DNA from: Lumbricus terrestris
Lineage: Eukaryota; Annelida; Clitellata; Crassiclitellata; Lumbricidae
Assembly: GCA_949752735.1 (NCBI GenBank)
Contig: OX457052.1
Location: 14,705,668-14,769,667 of the forward strand
Length of the DNA: 64,000 bases
Direction of reading: 5' to 3'
This document shows, piece by piece, positions 45,101 through 59,000 of this stretch. The first letter of the stretch is position 1. The number at the start of each line of letters is the position of its first letter. The position numbers and the translations under genes are program-made. The notes beneath the pieces were generated by a model that saw only the letters and a list, made by a program, of their open reading frames with translations, was not told where the DNA came from and did not search any database.

Positions 45101-48100
45101 TGCATCTGTTTGTATCTATTGCATCTGTTTGTATCTATTCCATCTGTTTGTATCTATTGCATCTGCTTGTTTGTAGGTTCGTTCTAAACGATGAGAACAG
45201 GGCGATGTTCTTCTCAAATGCTCAGCGAAGTCTGATTGTTCATGAGTTGCTGTTGAGAACGAGCTATTGCCAAACTGATCTCTGTAAATTTGGTAAGTTT
45301 TAGTCTGTTCTCTTTTCTGATCTGGAAGTTTATCGTAAAATGTCATAAATTATCCTAAGAATAAATTGTTCATTTTGTAAGTACCTTCTGGTGTACGCGT
45401 CTGCAAACTAGCCGTACTTGCTTTGCTGCCCCTTTCCGCTTTGCAATGGCCACTGCGCTCTCCACTCCCCTGTTCACGGTGGTTTAATGGTCCCTTTTGC
45501 CCACTCAATGCAGAGCCGTTTCCTTCTATGTGGTTGGTCCCATAACCTGGAATGGGCTTCCCTTGACTATGTGACACCTCCCAAGTTGTTCTCAGTTTCA
45601 CCAACGTCTGAAGACTTTTTCTCGTGACCTGGGCCGGGAGCACCTCTGAGTAGAAATCTTGAAGGGGCGCTATATAACTTCCAATTGATTGATTGAGTTT
45701 ACAATAACTGTTTGTTGTTGTTTTTTATAGGTGTGGACAAGCTCGTGAAAATGGGAGTTTATACTTCATCGTTTCCGCTTCATGATGTAAGAAATACGCT
45801 GATTCTGTCGAGTATCCTGTAATGGTGAATTTGCGCCTGCTGTCAGTTGTGCAGAAATTGCTCTTCATTATTCTAAAAATTTTGTTGAGTTCTATTGTTC
45901 TTTTCTGATAGGGAAGTGGATATTGAGTAATAATAGTTTGAGTTCATGCTACAATGGCGCCGTTGTTGTTCCTGTGTATTATTGGCAATGGCAATAATTA
46001 TGTCTCAGTGTCTCATTGTTGAGTATTTTGTGAGGTGCATAACAAAATTTGCTATTAAATAAAAGAACCTTTGTAGTGCACGTAATGAATCTAATGAATG
46101 AATAAAAGAACATTTGTAGTTGCACATAATGAATCTAATGAATGAATAAAAGAACATTTGTAGTGCACGTAATGAATCTAATGAATAAATAAAAGAACAT
46201 TTGTAGTGCACATAATGAATCTAATCAATGAATAAAAGAACATTTGTAGTGCACGTAATGAATCTAATGAATAAATAAAAGAACATTTGTAGTGCACATA
46301 ATGAATCTAATCAATGAATAAAAGAACATTTGTAGTGCACGTAATGAATCTAATGAATAAATAAAAGAACATTTGTAGTGCACATAATGAATCTAATCAA
46401 TGAATAAAAGAACATTTGTAGTGCACATAATGAATCTAATCAATGAATAAAAGAACATTTGTAGTGCACATAATGAATCTAATCAATGAATAAAAGAACA
46501 TTTGTAGTGCACGTAATGAATCTAATGAATAAATAAAAGAACATTTGTAGTTGCACATAATGAATCTAATGAATGAATAAAAGAACATTTGTAGTGCACA
46601 TAATGAATCTAATCAATGAATAAAAGAACATTTGTAGTGCACGTAATGAATCTAATGAATAAATAAAAGAACATTTGTAGTGCACATAATGAATCTAATC
46701 AATGAATAAAAGAACATTTGTAGTGCACATAATGAATCTAATGAATGAATAAAAGAACATTTGTAGTGCACATAATGAATCTAATGAATGAATAAAAGAA
46801 CATTTGTAGTGCACATAATGAATCTAATGAATGAATAAAAGAACATTTGTAGTGCACGTAATGAATCTAATGAATAAATAAAAGAACATTTGTAGTGCAC
46901 ATAATGAATCTAATGAATGAATAAAAGAACATTTGTAGTGCACATAATGAATCTAATCAATGAATAAAAGAACATTTGTAGTGCACGTAATGAATCTAAT
47001 GAATGAATAAAAGAACATTTGTAGTGCACATAATGAATCTAACGAATGAATAAAAGAACATTTGTAGTGCACATAATGAATCTAATGAATGAATAAAAGA
47101 ACATTTGTAGTGCACGTAATGAATCTAATGAATAAATAAAAGAACATTTGTAGTGCACATAATGAATCTAATGAATGAATAAAAGAACATTTGTAGTGCA
47201 CATAATGAATCTAATGAATGAATAAGAAACATTTGTAGTGCACGTAATGAATCTAATCAATGAATAAAAGAACATTTGTAGTGCACATAATGAATCTAAT
47301 GAATGAATAAGAAGCATTTGTAGTGCACATAATGAATCTAATGAATGAATAAAAGAACATTTGTAGTGCACGTAATGAATCTAATGAATGAATAAAAGAA
47401 CATTTGTAGTTGCACATAATGAATCTAATGAATGAATAAAAGAACATTTGTAGTGCACGTAATGAATCTAATGAATAAATAAAAGAACATTTGTAGTGCA
47501 CATAATGAATCTAATCAATGAATAAAAGAACATTTGTAGTGCACGTAATGAATCTAATGAATAAATAAAAGAACATTTGTAGTGCACATAATGAATCTAA
47601 TGAATGAATAAAAGAACATTTGTAGTGCACATAATGAATCTAATCAATGAATAAAAGAACATTTGTAGTGCACATAATGAATCTAATGAATGAATAAGAA
47701 ACATTTGTAGTGCACGTAATGAATCTAATCAATGAATAAAAGAACATTTGTAGTGCACATAATGAATCTAATGAATGAATAAGAAACATTTGTAGTGCAC
47801 ATAATGAATCTAATCAATGAATAAAAGAACATTTGTAGTGCACGTAATGAATCTAATGAATGAATAAAAGAACATTTGTAGTTGCACATAATGAATCTAA
47901 TGAATGAATAAAAGAACATTTGTAGTTGCACATAATGAATCTAATGAATGAATAAAAGAACATTTGTAGTGCACGTAATGAATCTAATCAATGAATAAAA
48001 GAACATTTGTAGTGCACATAATGAATCTAATGAATGAATAAAAGAACATTTGTAGTGCACGTAATGAATCTAATGAATGAATAAAAGAACATTTGTAGTT

Positions 48101-51100
48101 GCACATAATGAATCTAATGAATGAATAAAAGAACATTTGTAGTGCACGTAATGAATCTAATGAATGAATAAAAGAACATTTGTAGTTGCACATAATGAAT
48201 CTAATGAATGAATAAAAGAACATTTGTAGTGCACGTAATGAATCTAATGAATAAATAAAAGAACATTTGTAGTGCACATAATGAATCTAATCAATGAATA
48301 AAAGAACATTTGTAGTGCACGTAATGAATCTAATGAATGAATAAAAGAACATTTGTAGTTGCACATAATGAATCTAATGAATGAATAAAAGAACATTTGT
48401 AGTGCACATAATGAATCTAATCAATGAATAAAAGAACATTTGTAGTGCACATAATGAATCTAATCAATGAATAAAAGAACATTTGTAGTGCACGTAATGA
48501 ATCTAATCAATGAATAAAAGAACATTTGTAGTGCACGTAATGAATCTAATGAATGAATAAAAGAACATTTGTAGTTGCACATAATGAATCTAATGAATGA
48601 ATAAAAGAACATTTGTAGTGCACGTAATGAATCTAATGAATAAATAAAAGAACATTTGTAGTGCACATAATGAATCTAATCAATGAATAAAAGAACATTT
48701 GTAGTGCACGTAATGAATCTAATGAATAAATAAAAGAACATTTGTAGTGCACATAATGAATCTAATCAATGAATAAAAGAACATTTGTAGTGCACATAAT
48801 GAATCTAATGAATGAATAAAAGAACATTTGTAGTGCACATAATGAATCTAATGAATGAATAAGAAACATTTGTAGTGCACATAATGAATCTAATGAATGA
48901 ATAAGAAACATTTGTAGTGCACATAATGAATCTAATGAATGAATAAAAGAACATTTATAGTGCACATAATAATTTAAATGGCTTGAGGTACTTTTTCCAT
49001 AACCACCGTTTAGCTCAGACAGCCTTGTGTATGATTCCTGAATTTGCTATTCTGCTATGTAGCAACGTGAGCTGAATTCTTTCTTTCCTTCATGAAAGCG
49101 CTCTTCTGCTGCAAGCGCTGGATTTAAACGATGAACCAGTTTCATGTGAACTGCTTGCTTAGTATGAGTTTTTAGTCAGGCACAAATGCAGACATATTCA
49201 AGCCATCATGTTATCTTCTTCTTTTTAAAGGGATACTACTGGAGTCATTCTTCGATCGACGCCACTCATGAGCCCATCAACGATCGGCATGTATGTATCA
49301 TTAATTGATCTTTGGATACATGTGTTAATTAATTCATTAATTCATTCATTCATTTCAGACATTTATATAGCACTTCTTCAAGAGTATAAGCCAATCTTGC
49401 TAAGGTTTTGCTTTGTTTCTTATTTTGTATCATGAGTTCTGGTAATTGTATTGTACTCGTAAAAATCATCAATTCATTGATACGGAAATTTATATAGCAC
49501 CATTTAAGGAAGCTACTTGGAGGTGCTCCCTACTCCACTGCAGCCGAGAGAACAGCTTTTAGTTTGATGAGGAAGATCTCAAATCTATAGTGTCCCAAAG
49601 TGTAGGTGTAGCCTTAATGTTCCCGACAACTTTGCCAACTCAGAAAAGCCTCGAGATTCTTTCTTGTAATTTATTTTATTTATTTATTTATTGCCAAAGA
49701 AACAAAAAGAACATGGGTGCAAGTAGTGGATACAGAACGGTCTCTAAGCAACAGGAAACTCGGAAAAAGCTGAGAGCTTATATCAACCTGGCCCCTAAAT
49801 TACATTTACATTTCAGTCAACGATCCATGTCACACAGTTGTAAGCAAAAAAGTGCAGCATGAGTAGTGAAAGAAGCCAGAAGAACTTCCAGAAGAACTCC
49901 CTTTTCCATAGAGTGTTATTGGACAATGTTCTTTGATACCCAACATCAGTCCTCAGAGGTAAATTGGGACAGAGCCCAGGTGATATCGCCATACCAGGGA
50001 GGGCAGTTACTCTCTGTATTCAACGTGCTGGCAGTTAGAGAGCAAATTTTACAACTTATTTCACACACTGCATAAATTGTAAAGCGTGTAAATTATGTAA
50101 ATTAAAGGTGTGGGACTTAGTGGTGGTAAAAACTGTTACTTTTTTACTAGTGGTGGTAAAAACTGTTACTTTTTACTGTTGGAATAGTATACATGTACAA
50201 TGGCATGTATAGACATTATGTGTAAAAGCCTATATATAACTTATCAGCATTTGTGGGGCGCGTCGTCGCCTTGCAGCCAAAGGGTTGCTGGTTCGAATCC
50301 ACCTCAAGTCGCCGCGTAGTGACCTTGGGCAAGTCCAATGTCCACTCACAATTGCTCAGTGCTTTGGCATGAAACTCCGATGCAGTGTCCACTCTGTAGT
50401 CAGGAGCGCCTCTGAGTAGAGAGCTTGAAGGGGCGCTATAACAAGTGTGCATACAAACATACATCTGTTGTCTGCTTCTCTGTGTGTTGTAGCTCCTCTA
50501 CGAGATGTGGGCTGCACCTAGCAAGTGGTACAAATTGCAGCCACTCGATCTAGTCAGGTAGACTATTTTCTTTCAGATGTATTTCACACCCTTGCAAAAA
50601 GATCGTAGCATGTTGTTTGCAAAGGATGTCAGTTTGAACACTTGCGTATTTCTGGAATTTCAGTTATAAATATATCTGCGCTTTATCAAGTCTTTTGTGC
50701 AAATGTTTCATCATAGGTTAAGCAGCTTCCAATAGGATTCAATTCCTGAGTACTGCTGTGATTTAAGATCTACAATGTGAAAGTCAAAATGATTTTCATA
50801 TAGAAAATTTGTTGGTTTGTGTAAAAGTGCGAAGATGATTAAAATTTTTAATTAAATGTCTAAGATTGTTTGCATACATGGAAAGTCTAATATCTTTTTA
50901 TCGTGATAAATATTATGATAAATGTTTGTTTCATCTTGTAGAAAATACTACGGTGAGAAGATAGCCATTTACTTTTCGTGGCTGGGCTATTATACATACA
51001 TGCTGTTTCTTGCGGGTCTGATTGGTGTTCTTGTCTTTGGATTCGGATTGATCACGGTTTGGTTCAACACTCCCAGGTACATTCATGATTACTTTTTTAT

Positions 51101-52994
51101 GTATTCAATACGCATGTATGTGTCTACGTATGTATTCAATTCCATTCATTTATTGTAACCATCAACCATAAACAATAGTCATAGTATAACAAGCTTCACA
51201 TAATCGGATGGCAACAAGGAAAGCCCTAAAGGATGAATATCCTGCTAACAGGGACACCTATTTAAATATGCTATTTTAACTGAAGGCTAGACAGTTGACA
51301 TCATGAATTGAACAATTGGCTAAAAAAAAGCATGAGATGACAATTAATGCAGTAAACTTAACTAAAAGACACAAAACAAACAAAAAGTAGTAAAAATCAG
51401 TGCCTACAAGGTTAAATATCTTCGCGGTCATTAATCAAGTAGTCGCGTAGCAGTGTTTTATACCCCTTGTCTTTTTCTGCCATGGTTGGACTTGGAGCAC
51501 CCCTGAGCAGTTTTCTTGAAGGGCACTATTAAGTCCATAGAATGAATGAATGAATCTATGTATGTATGTATGTAGATATTTTTTATATATGTATGATCTG
51601 AATGTATCTGAATGGTTATATGGTGCCTCTTAAGAACCTGAAAAACTCACTGAAGCATGACTGTTAGAGAAGTCCGTTAACTCTTAAGATCTTTTCATTT
51701 TTTGCTGTTGACATTGTTTTCTTCTATTTTTAATAACGTATTGTGATAAAAATGCCTTCAAGCAGCTCCCAAAAGTACTGACCATCTATTATGCTCTGTG
51801 ACACCTAACTAAAGTGCTTTAAGTGTCCTTCAATTTGTATTCTACATTGCACAACGAGGCCCTGAGACATGACTATTTTTATTTTCGTATGTTGTGATAA
51901 TCAGACTTTATAAATATTGCAGTCAGTTTATTTTGCATATTTTTATACAGTGAAGAAATCTGTGATGACAAAGGACCGGGACAGTTTGTCATGTGCCCTC
52001 TCTGCGACCGGAATTGTTCTTACTGGTTCCTCTACACAAGTTGCGGTTTTGCGCGACTTACATACGTTTTTGACAACTATGCGACTGTTTTCTTCGCTGG
52101 CTTCATGGCTGTCTGGTGTGAGTCCACCTCTTGTCTCACTATACTTAATCGCGATCGTAATCATAATATTTTATTATAATCATAATATTTTTATTTTTAG
52201 TATAAATAATTTGGATAATAGTATAAGTATTAGCATTATTATAATTCATTCCAAGAGGAATTATTATGTTCATCACTGTTGCTTTCTTAATTAAGTCCTA
52301 GTTAAGTTATACGTATCTTATGAAAGCATTCATGATTATTAATTGGAAAGAGGGGTCAGGATAATATAAGCTACTAGCTTTTACTGGCTCCTAATTGCAT
52401 TTATACTGTACTTAGTCGTTCATGATTGTCTAACCAGAGTTGATTGTGCAATAAACCGATTTCAGAGATTTATAATATTTATTTTTTAAACTTTATTATT
52501 ACTATACTTTATTATTATTTTTGTGTTTTATTTTACATTTTTGGCGTGTAACCTGTTGCGGTGTGTCACCAGGAATTGTCTGATTTTAAATTAAACGAAT
52601 ATACAATAATAAATCTCCAAACTTCTAAAGCACCACTCAAAAGCCAAGCGCAGGGCACCAGCTTATTCATGAGCGCTGTGTCTAGTCAGAAAGGTTGTCT
52701 AGAGGAGGTCTTAGACTTAGAAGTAATCAACTGTTCTGGTTTTTTTCAGTCTAGCATAATTATTGTAATTGATTTAGAAGGTAGGTGTGTGTGGTTTCAT
52801 AAGATCAGTGCATTTCATGCGAGGGTGTTTATCATTGCCCTAAGCCCCATTCCATATACAGGGTGGCCCAAAAAAGTGATTACATCTCGTAGCAAAGGGT
52901 CATTTAATATAATTGAATTAACATAACGTTTTTGTAATTTACTGTTGTATGCCAAGTAGTAATTACGCCTATCATAAATCACTTTTTGGGCCAC

Positions 52995-53056
<62 letters not shown>

Positions 53057-56000
53057 GCTCTGTGGATTGCCGTATTGTCGTGAAGTGCATGCGTTTAAGG
53101 AAGTTTCATTTTTTGGGTAAAAATGTCCTTTCTTTGATTATTTCAGAGTAGATATTTTTCTGTGTAACTTCGTATCTTTACAGATCATTATTTCTAACTA
53201 CCATGTAGTTTAAAACACTGCAACCTAAAATTACATAATAATTCAACGGGATATGACGTGTAAGGTGATAATATGTATGGCAAATTCTTATGTGAATATG
53301 TATGTATAATATGTAATACTATATTTTATATATATTATTTTTTTATATTTATATATATACATGCATTAGGGTTACAGTGTTGTTATGAGATTCTACAATT
53401 TTTGCAAACATTTTTGATGTGATCCTTCTGATTTACATTTTCAGCAACTGCTTTTCTGGATTTCTGGAAGCGGCAGGAAGCAGTCCATCAGTACAACTGG
53501 GACATGACCAACTTCGACAAAGAGGAACGCATTCGACCGGAGTACGAAGTCAAGGTCAAGGACCGCAAGAAGAATCCTGTGACGCAAGTATGTCGCCATT
53601 TTTTTACGCCGCTGATTTTTTGCTGGTTATTTACCGTAACTTTTTGTCCCCATTGTTAATCCTACTGGAGGTGATTTTTGTTGGGACAATTCTCCGAATT
53701 GATCATAAATGTTGAAGATCCACATTCTGAGGTGTTTATTCCCAATGGTCAATAGGTGTCAGTACAGTCTTCGCCAGGGCGGTACTCAAGGGTATACGTG
53801 GGTATACAGCGTATACTCACCTTCGGAAAAAAATGACAGCGTATACTCACCTCAAAAACGAGGGTGCACGCGGGTATACAGTGTATACCCACCTCAGCAA
53901 GACCAAGTGGGTACACGCAGGGAAAAATCGCGAATCACGAAGGGAAAAATCATGAAAGTAGAGCGTTTTATGCTGTTTTAAAGGTTTTTCTTGCAAAATA
54001 TCACGGCCAAAAACTTCGAAGTCTAAAAAAAAGGTCGTCAGAAATTTTGGCGGATGGAAGAGGGAATTTTCCATGAAATTTCGGCCGACGACTAAGAAAA
54101 AAGGTCAGAAATTTTTTGCCCAAAAAAGTAAATTTTTTTGGGCGGCAGCGTGTACTCACCTCAAAAGTTCTGAGTACAGCCCAGGTCTCCGCCCACGTTC
54201 ACATGACTTTGCATTACCACCAAAATACGATAAAAACTTCATCCCTACAGCTCACTATAATTCCCTTCTCAATAAGTGCTCATGTAGGCCTAACCTGTAG
54301 AACTGATCTCTTTCTTGAAACTGAGTTGCGGTTTTCATTAGATGCGTTTATATTGTGCCTCTTCAAGGAGGCTACTCAGAGGCACTCCCAACCTCAGCAC
54401 GGTCAAATAAAACTGTCTTAAGATTAGAGAGGAAAACCTGAGAAGGATTTTTACAAAGAGAGTGGAGGGTCAGAGAAAGTCTATATCTTATGACCTGTCT
54501 TTCCTTGCATGAAGTTTTGTTACTTGAAATAATCTGATATGGATGAAGTGAGTTGGCATTCTTCTTTTCCAGGTGGAAGAACCATACCTACCACGGTGGA
54601 AAAAGCTTCCACGCCAGTTCACTTCCGTCGCTGTTGTGCTTTTCATGGTGCGTTAAAGAATTTCTTCTCGTTTAATTCACACCGGTTTTAGTCTGCTGCG
54701 CCTTCTTGAGAGAATGGTTCTGTATTGTTGAGATCTTTGAACATTGTGAATAGTATTTGTCACATCAACTTCTTTGACTGATGCACGGTTTAAGTGACAG
54801 TTTATTAGCTTTTTGTATCTGATCTGCCAGTTACCAGTACATTTGTATGTACGTTTGTGATGAATTTTATAATCCTGTTATATCAATTACCTTACAAATG
54901 CAATATTTCCCATTATCCTACGGTGACCTGTGCTAATTAAAAGCTCTCTTACAGTATGGTTGACTGTTATGACTGATACTTTGTATCCAGAGTCTTGTAT
55001 GAGTATGCTGTACAATGAGGTTTTGTCTGTATCAAGAAGTAGGGTGTCATCTGTTATCGGAAGACGAAGGAGAGAGCTCTCAGAGGTAGTCGTGTATATG
55101 AAGTGTTAGGTACTTCCATTTTCATAGCCTTGCCATTTCCTAGCCGAGGTTGTCAGTTGGAGTTATCTCCAGGACCACAGGCTGCAGTGGTTAAAGTGGT
55201 TTTGGTGAGCTGTGGGAACGCCAACTGTGAGCAGTGGGAATGCTGATGGAGTTTTATTGGGAACTCCCATGTTTCGAAGGTTTCATGCATGGTGAGCAGT
55301 GGGAACGCTAGCCAAGAAATTCCAGAGCAGTGGGAACGCCGTTCCCACGTGTTCCCGCCCACTTTAAACCCTGACAGGCTATCTATCTCCTTTAAGTTCT
55401 TTAATTGGTGGCATTTAAATGTTTTCAACATTAGACCCAAGTGCTTGTAATTTCCTATGATGTTTCGTTCGTTTATTTTTTGTAGGTGTGCAGCGTTGTG
55501 GCTGCATTGTTTGGCGTGATCATGTATCGTATCATCGTATTGTCTATCCTCTACGTGGCGCCAGACGATCTGCTTCGGACGAACGCCAAGATCATCACGA
55601 CCATCACATCTGGAATCCTCTGCCTAATCGCAATCACATTTCTAAATATCGTGAGTTGTCAATCTCTCAATCAAGTCCGTACTCAGATTATTCAATTTCT
55701 GCCGCTATTTTTTAGGAAATTTACGGGTCAGATGTTCGACATAGTGATGAAGATGATGATGCTTCTTTAACTATCCTGAAAATATTTTTGAACAACGACA
55801 TTTTTAAATACTGTATATGTTATGGAAAGATGCATGACATAATGCCGTACGTAGAAACCATATATCTTTAGTTATACTGAAATGGGAATGTACAGATTTT
55901 TCGTATTGTTTTAGCTTTATGAGAAGATTGCTATCTGGTTGACTGATCTAGGTGAGTGTTCCTGTATTGTATTTCAATTATATTGATTAAAAAAGGAGAT

Positions 56001-59000
56001 GATTATATAAAATGACTGTCGCTTAGAACAGAAAGATGTTGAATTTCTTGCTTTTGGAAATCATGGCCAATATTATCGATACGATATCTTTTTTATTTGG
56101 TGAAATTATTTTTTATTTTCTTGGTGAAAAATGTATGACATAGACAGTGAGTTTAGGACTTTTACGTAAGAACTCTTATTCTTACGAGCACCACCACAGA
56201 TGATGCTGGACTGGATGATGACAAGGGTATTAGAAGCTCATGGAAGGGATCCAACATTGAGAGGAATAATGACATCAGACATTTGAAAGTGCCTAGAGGC
56301 AGAGAACTAGAGAAAAAGAAAACAATTCTTAAGATATTCTCTAGAGATGATGATGATGAGTTCTCTGCCTGAAGTCAGGTCTTTGTTGGTTTTTATGCCC
56401 CTGGGGGGGGGGAATGAGGTGAGTGAGGTGATTTTCCCGTTCTCTGTCTCACAGACAATTATGGGTGAGCAACTTGTCCAAGGTCGCTATGCAGTGGCTT
56501 GTGGTAGATTCGAACCTACGACCTTCGGTCACAAGGCACAGAGCATATCACTACAACACCACTATTTAGATATCGATGGCTCTTAAAATCACCTGGACTT
56601 GAATAGCTTTTAGCAGCAGGATTGAGTTGACCGAATTTCAGAGATATCACAACTTGTGCTTTTTGTTATTACTTCTTTACGTTTGTGCATTTTGTGATTA
56701 CCTCGTTACTTTTTTGCATTTCATGATTACTTCATTACGCTTGTTTATGTGTTTGCGATGAATTCTGTTGCAGAATATCGACGCACGGATTCAGAATATG
56801 AGGATAGTTTCATCTTTAAGATGTTTGTTTTCCAGTTCATCAACTACTACGCCTCGATCTTCTACATTGCTTTCTTCAAAGGAAGGTGAAGAAAATTTGA
56901 GAGCGTTTAATTTTTGTTCTGGGATATATATTTTTTTGGGCGAGTTTCAGATTCCATGTTTGGAATCTCATTTTACGTTGTGCTACGCTGTGAATTAATA
57001 TTTATTAACTGGTGCCCGAAGCACATCTTCACGCTGTCTCGTAGCTACTTTCTGTTCTGCGCGTCTCTTGCAATAGCAGTGCCTCTCATTGGTGTGCACG
57101 GTGAGAGATGGATGCTTCATGGATTTATAGATAGAATACTTGTAATACAATATGGTGAATTATCTGAGATCTCCTTAATTTCGTTTTTGATGGAATGGAT
57201 CTCAGCTAAATGGTTCTTTTCCGACTGTTTTTATCTGGTGTCGTTGATCCTGTGGTGTCATGTAGTACTGCAATACCGATGCTTAAAGTAGAATTTTTGC
57301 TGTTATGCATTTAGATTATGTGGTGGTTATCTCACTGGCCTTTCGCATATTCCAGGCATGTCAACTGTACAGATCTTTGTTCAACCTAAGTTTGTAGAAT
57401 ACAGCTTAAAATTTACTGGATCAGATGATCAAGGGATGCACTTTTGGTCATGGCAGTTAAATTCCAGAATTTATTTGAAAACTATTTTTTTCTCCATTTC
57501 GATTGCGCCCATTCAAGCTCTCTACTCACAGGAACTCCCGATTACAGCGCGGACACTGCATCAGAGTTTCACGCTGAAGTGCTCGAGCAATTGCAAGTGA
57601 GGGACTTGCTCAAGGTCCCTACATGGCGGCTTGAGGTGGATTTGAGCCTGGAATCCTCTGGCTGCAAGGCAACACCACCACGCTTTGTTATTATGTAGTG
57701 TTCATTCCTAAGGCCAAACATATTAAATGTGAGCAGTGAATGTTATAAGCCTTTAATGTTACTTATTGACCTTCGTTTGTTTGATCTTTGATCTATGGGT
57801 AGAATTGGAGGTCGACCCGGAAACTATGACTATCGTCTTGGCTACAGAGCGGAAGAGGTGGCTGTAGTAACTTGGTTGCATATTGTCATGTTGGCAGTTC
57901 CTCTTCCGCATTGCTTCACTATTTGTGTGCCTGATACATGATAGCATTTTCATCTGCCTTGATACTAATCCGATTGTAAAAATGGCGGGACTATTGCTAG
58001 TGGCTCAGGCTGAAAGCGCTGTTAAGAATTTCATGGAGTAAAATTCATTTTGAACTGATGGGATGTTGATTGTTGATTTGTGACTTTTAACTCATTACCT
58101 GTAATGTTGAGTGTACCAGTTTAGAATCTGATGAAATTGTATATAGGTAAAAAAGTATTAATGGCCTGCACAATTTTTGTATCACAGTTTCACTTTTTTT
58201 ATCTTTCATTTACAAGTGCAGGGCTCTGTAAAGCATTTGATAAGATAATAGATGTATTTACATTTTACATTTTAACTTTTCCCAGCATTTTAAGAGATTT
58301 GTGGAGCTGTACTTATTTTATTTAGCTTTTGCAGTTCACGCAGAGCCACTCAACAGCAGCTGTACTGAATGAGAAGCATTGATTTTCATGATCTCTGTCA
58401 AAATACATAAAATAATTTTTAATTCTTTAATAAATAAGTGATTTTTTATCAGCGCAAATGTCATTAATGTCACGATTCTAAGATTGAATTTAAGAATTAA
58501 AACAGAGAAAGGGAAATGTTGGAGTTGCATTCAGCTTATTCGGCTTCTGTTCTATTTAACAAGGACCACTGAGCCGCTAGTTATGCCCTGCATTCCTGCA
58601 ACTTCATATTGTCCTACGAGTGTCATGTACTAACATGGAATGGTAGCGTAGCACATGAAACTGTTTGCTTTAAATCTGTTTTTCTGTGCTTCCGTTTCAT
58701 CTCGTTGCGCATGAGAGATTAATTAAGAGATTAATATTACTGACGTTGTTTCTGCAAGTGAATTAAGGCCATAAGGACTTAGTTTCAAGTGCTGGATAAG
58801 TTTCCTTTAATTCAATTTGTGCAGCTGCACCTAATTTGCCGTGGGATCTTAGTAGTTTAAGATTATTTCATTGGTTGTTAAGCCGAGAACTTGTGATGTA
58901 TGGAGTGGATACTAGAACTCTGCAGCTTGCGGAAATGTTATCATAGGAAGTTGCAGGTTTAAATTGTTTGGTGATATGACCATCAGCCAATGACTATGTC

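Noticed and set aside
46050..48968. Repeated minus-strand peptides ([19 protein letters not shown] type)
   Set aside because: Product of the 43-bp repeat read in a periodic frame; length changes (44-bp units) break the frame repeatedly.
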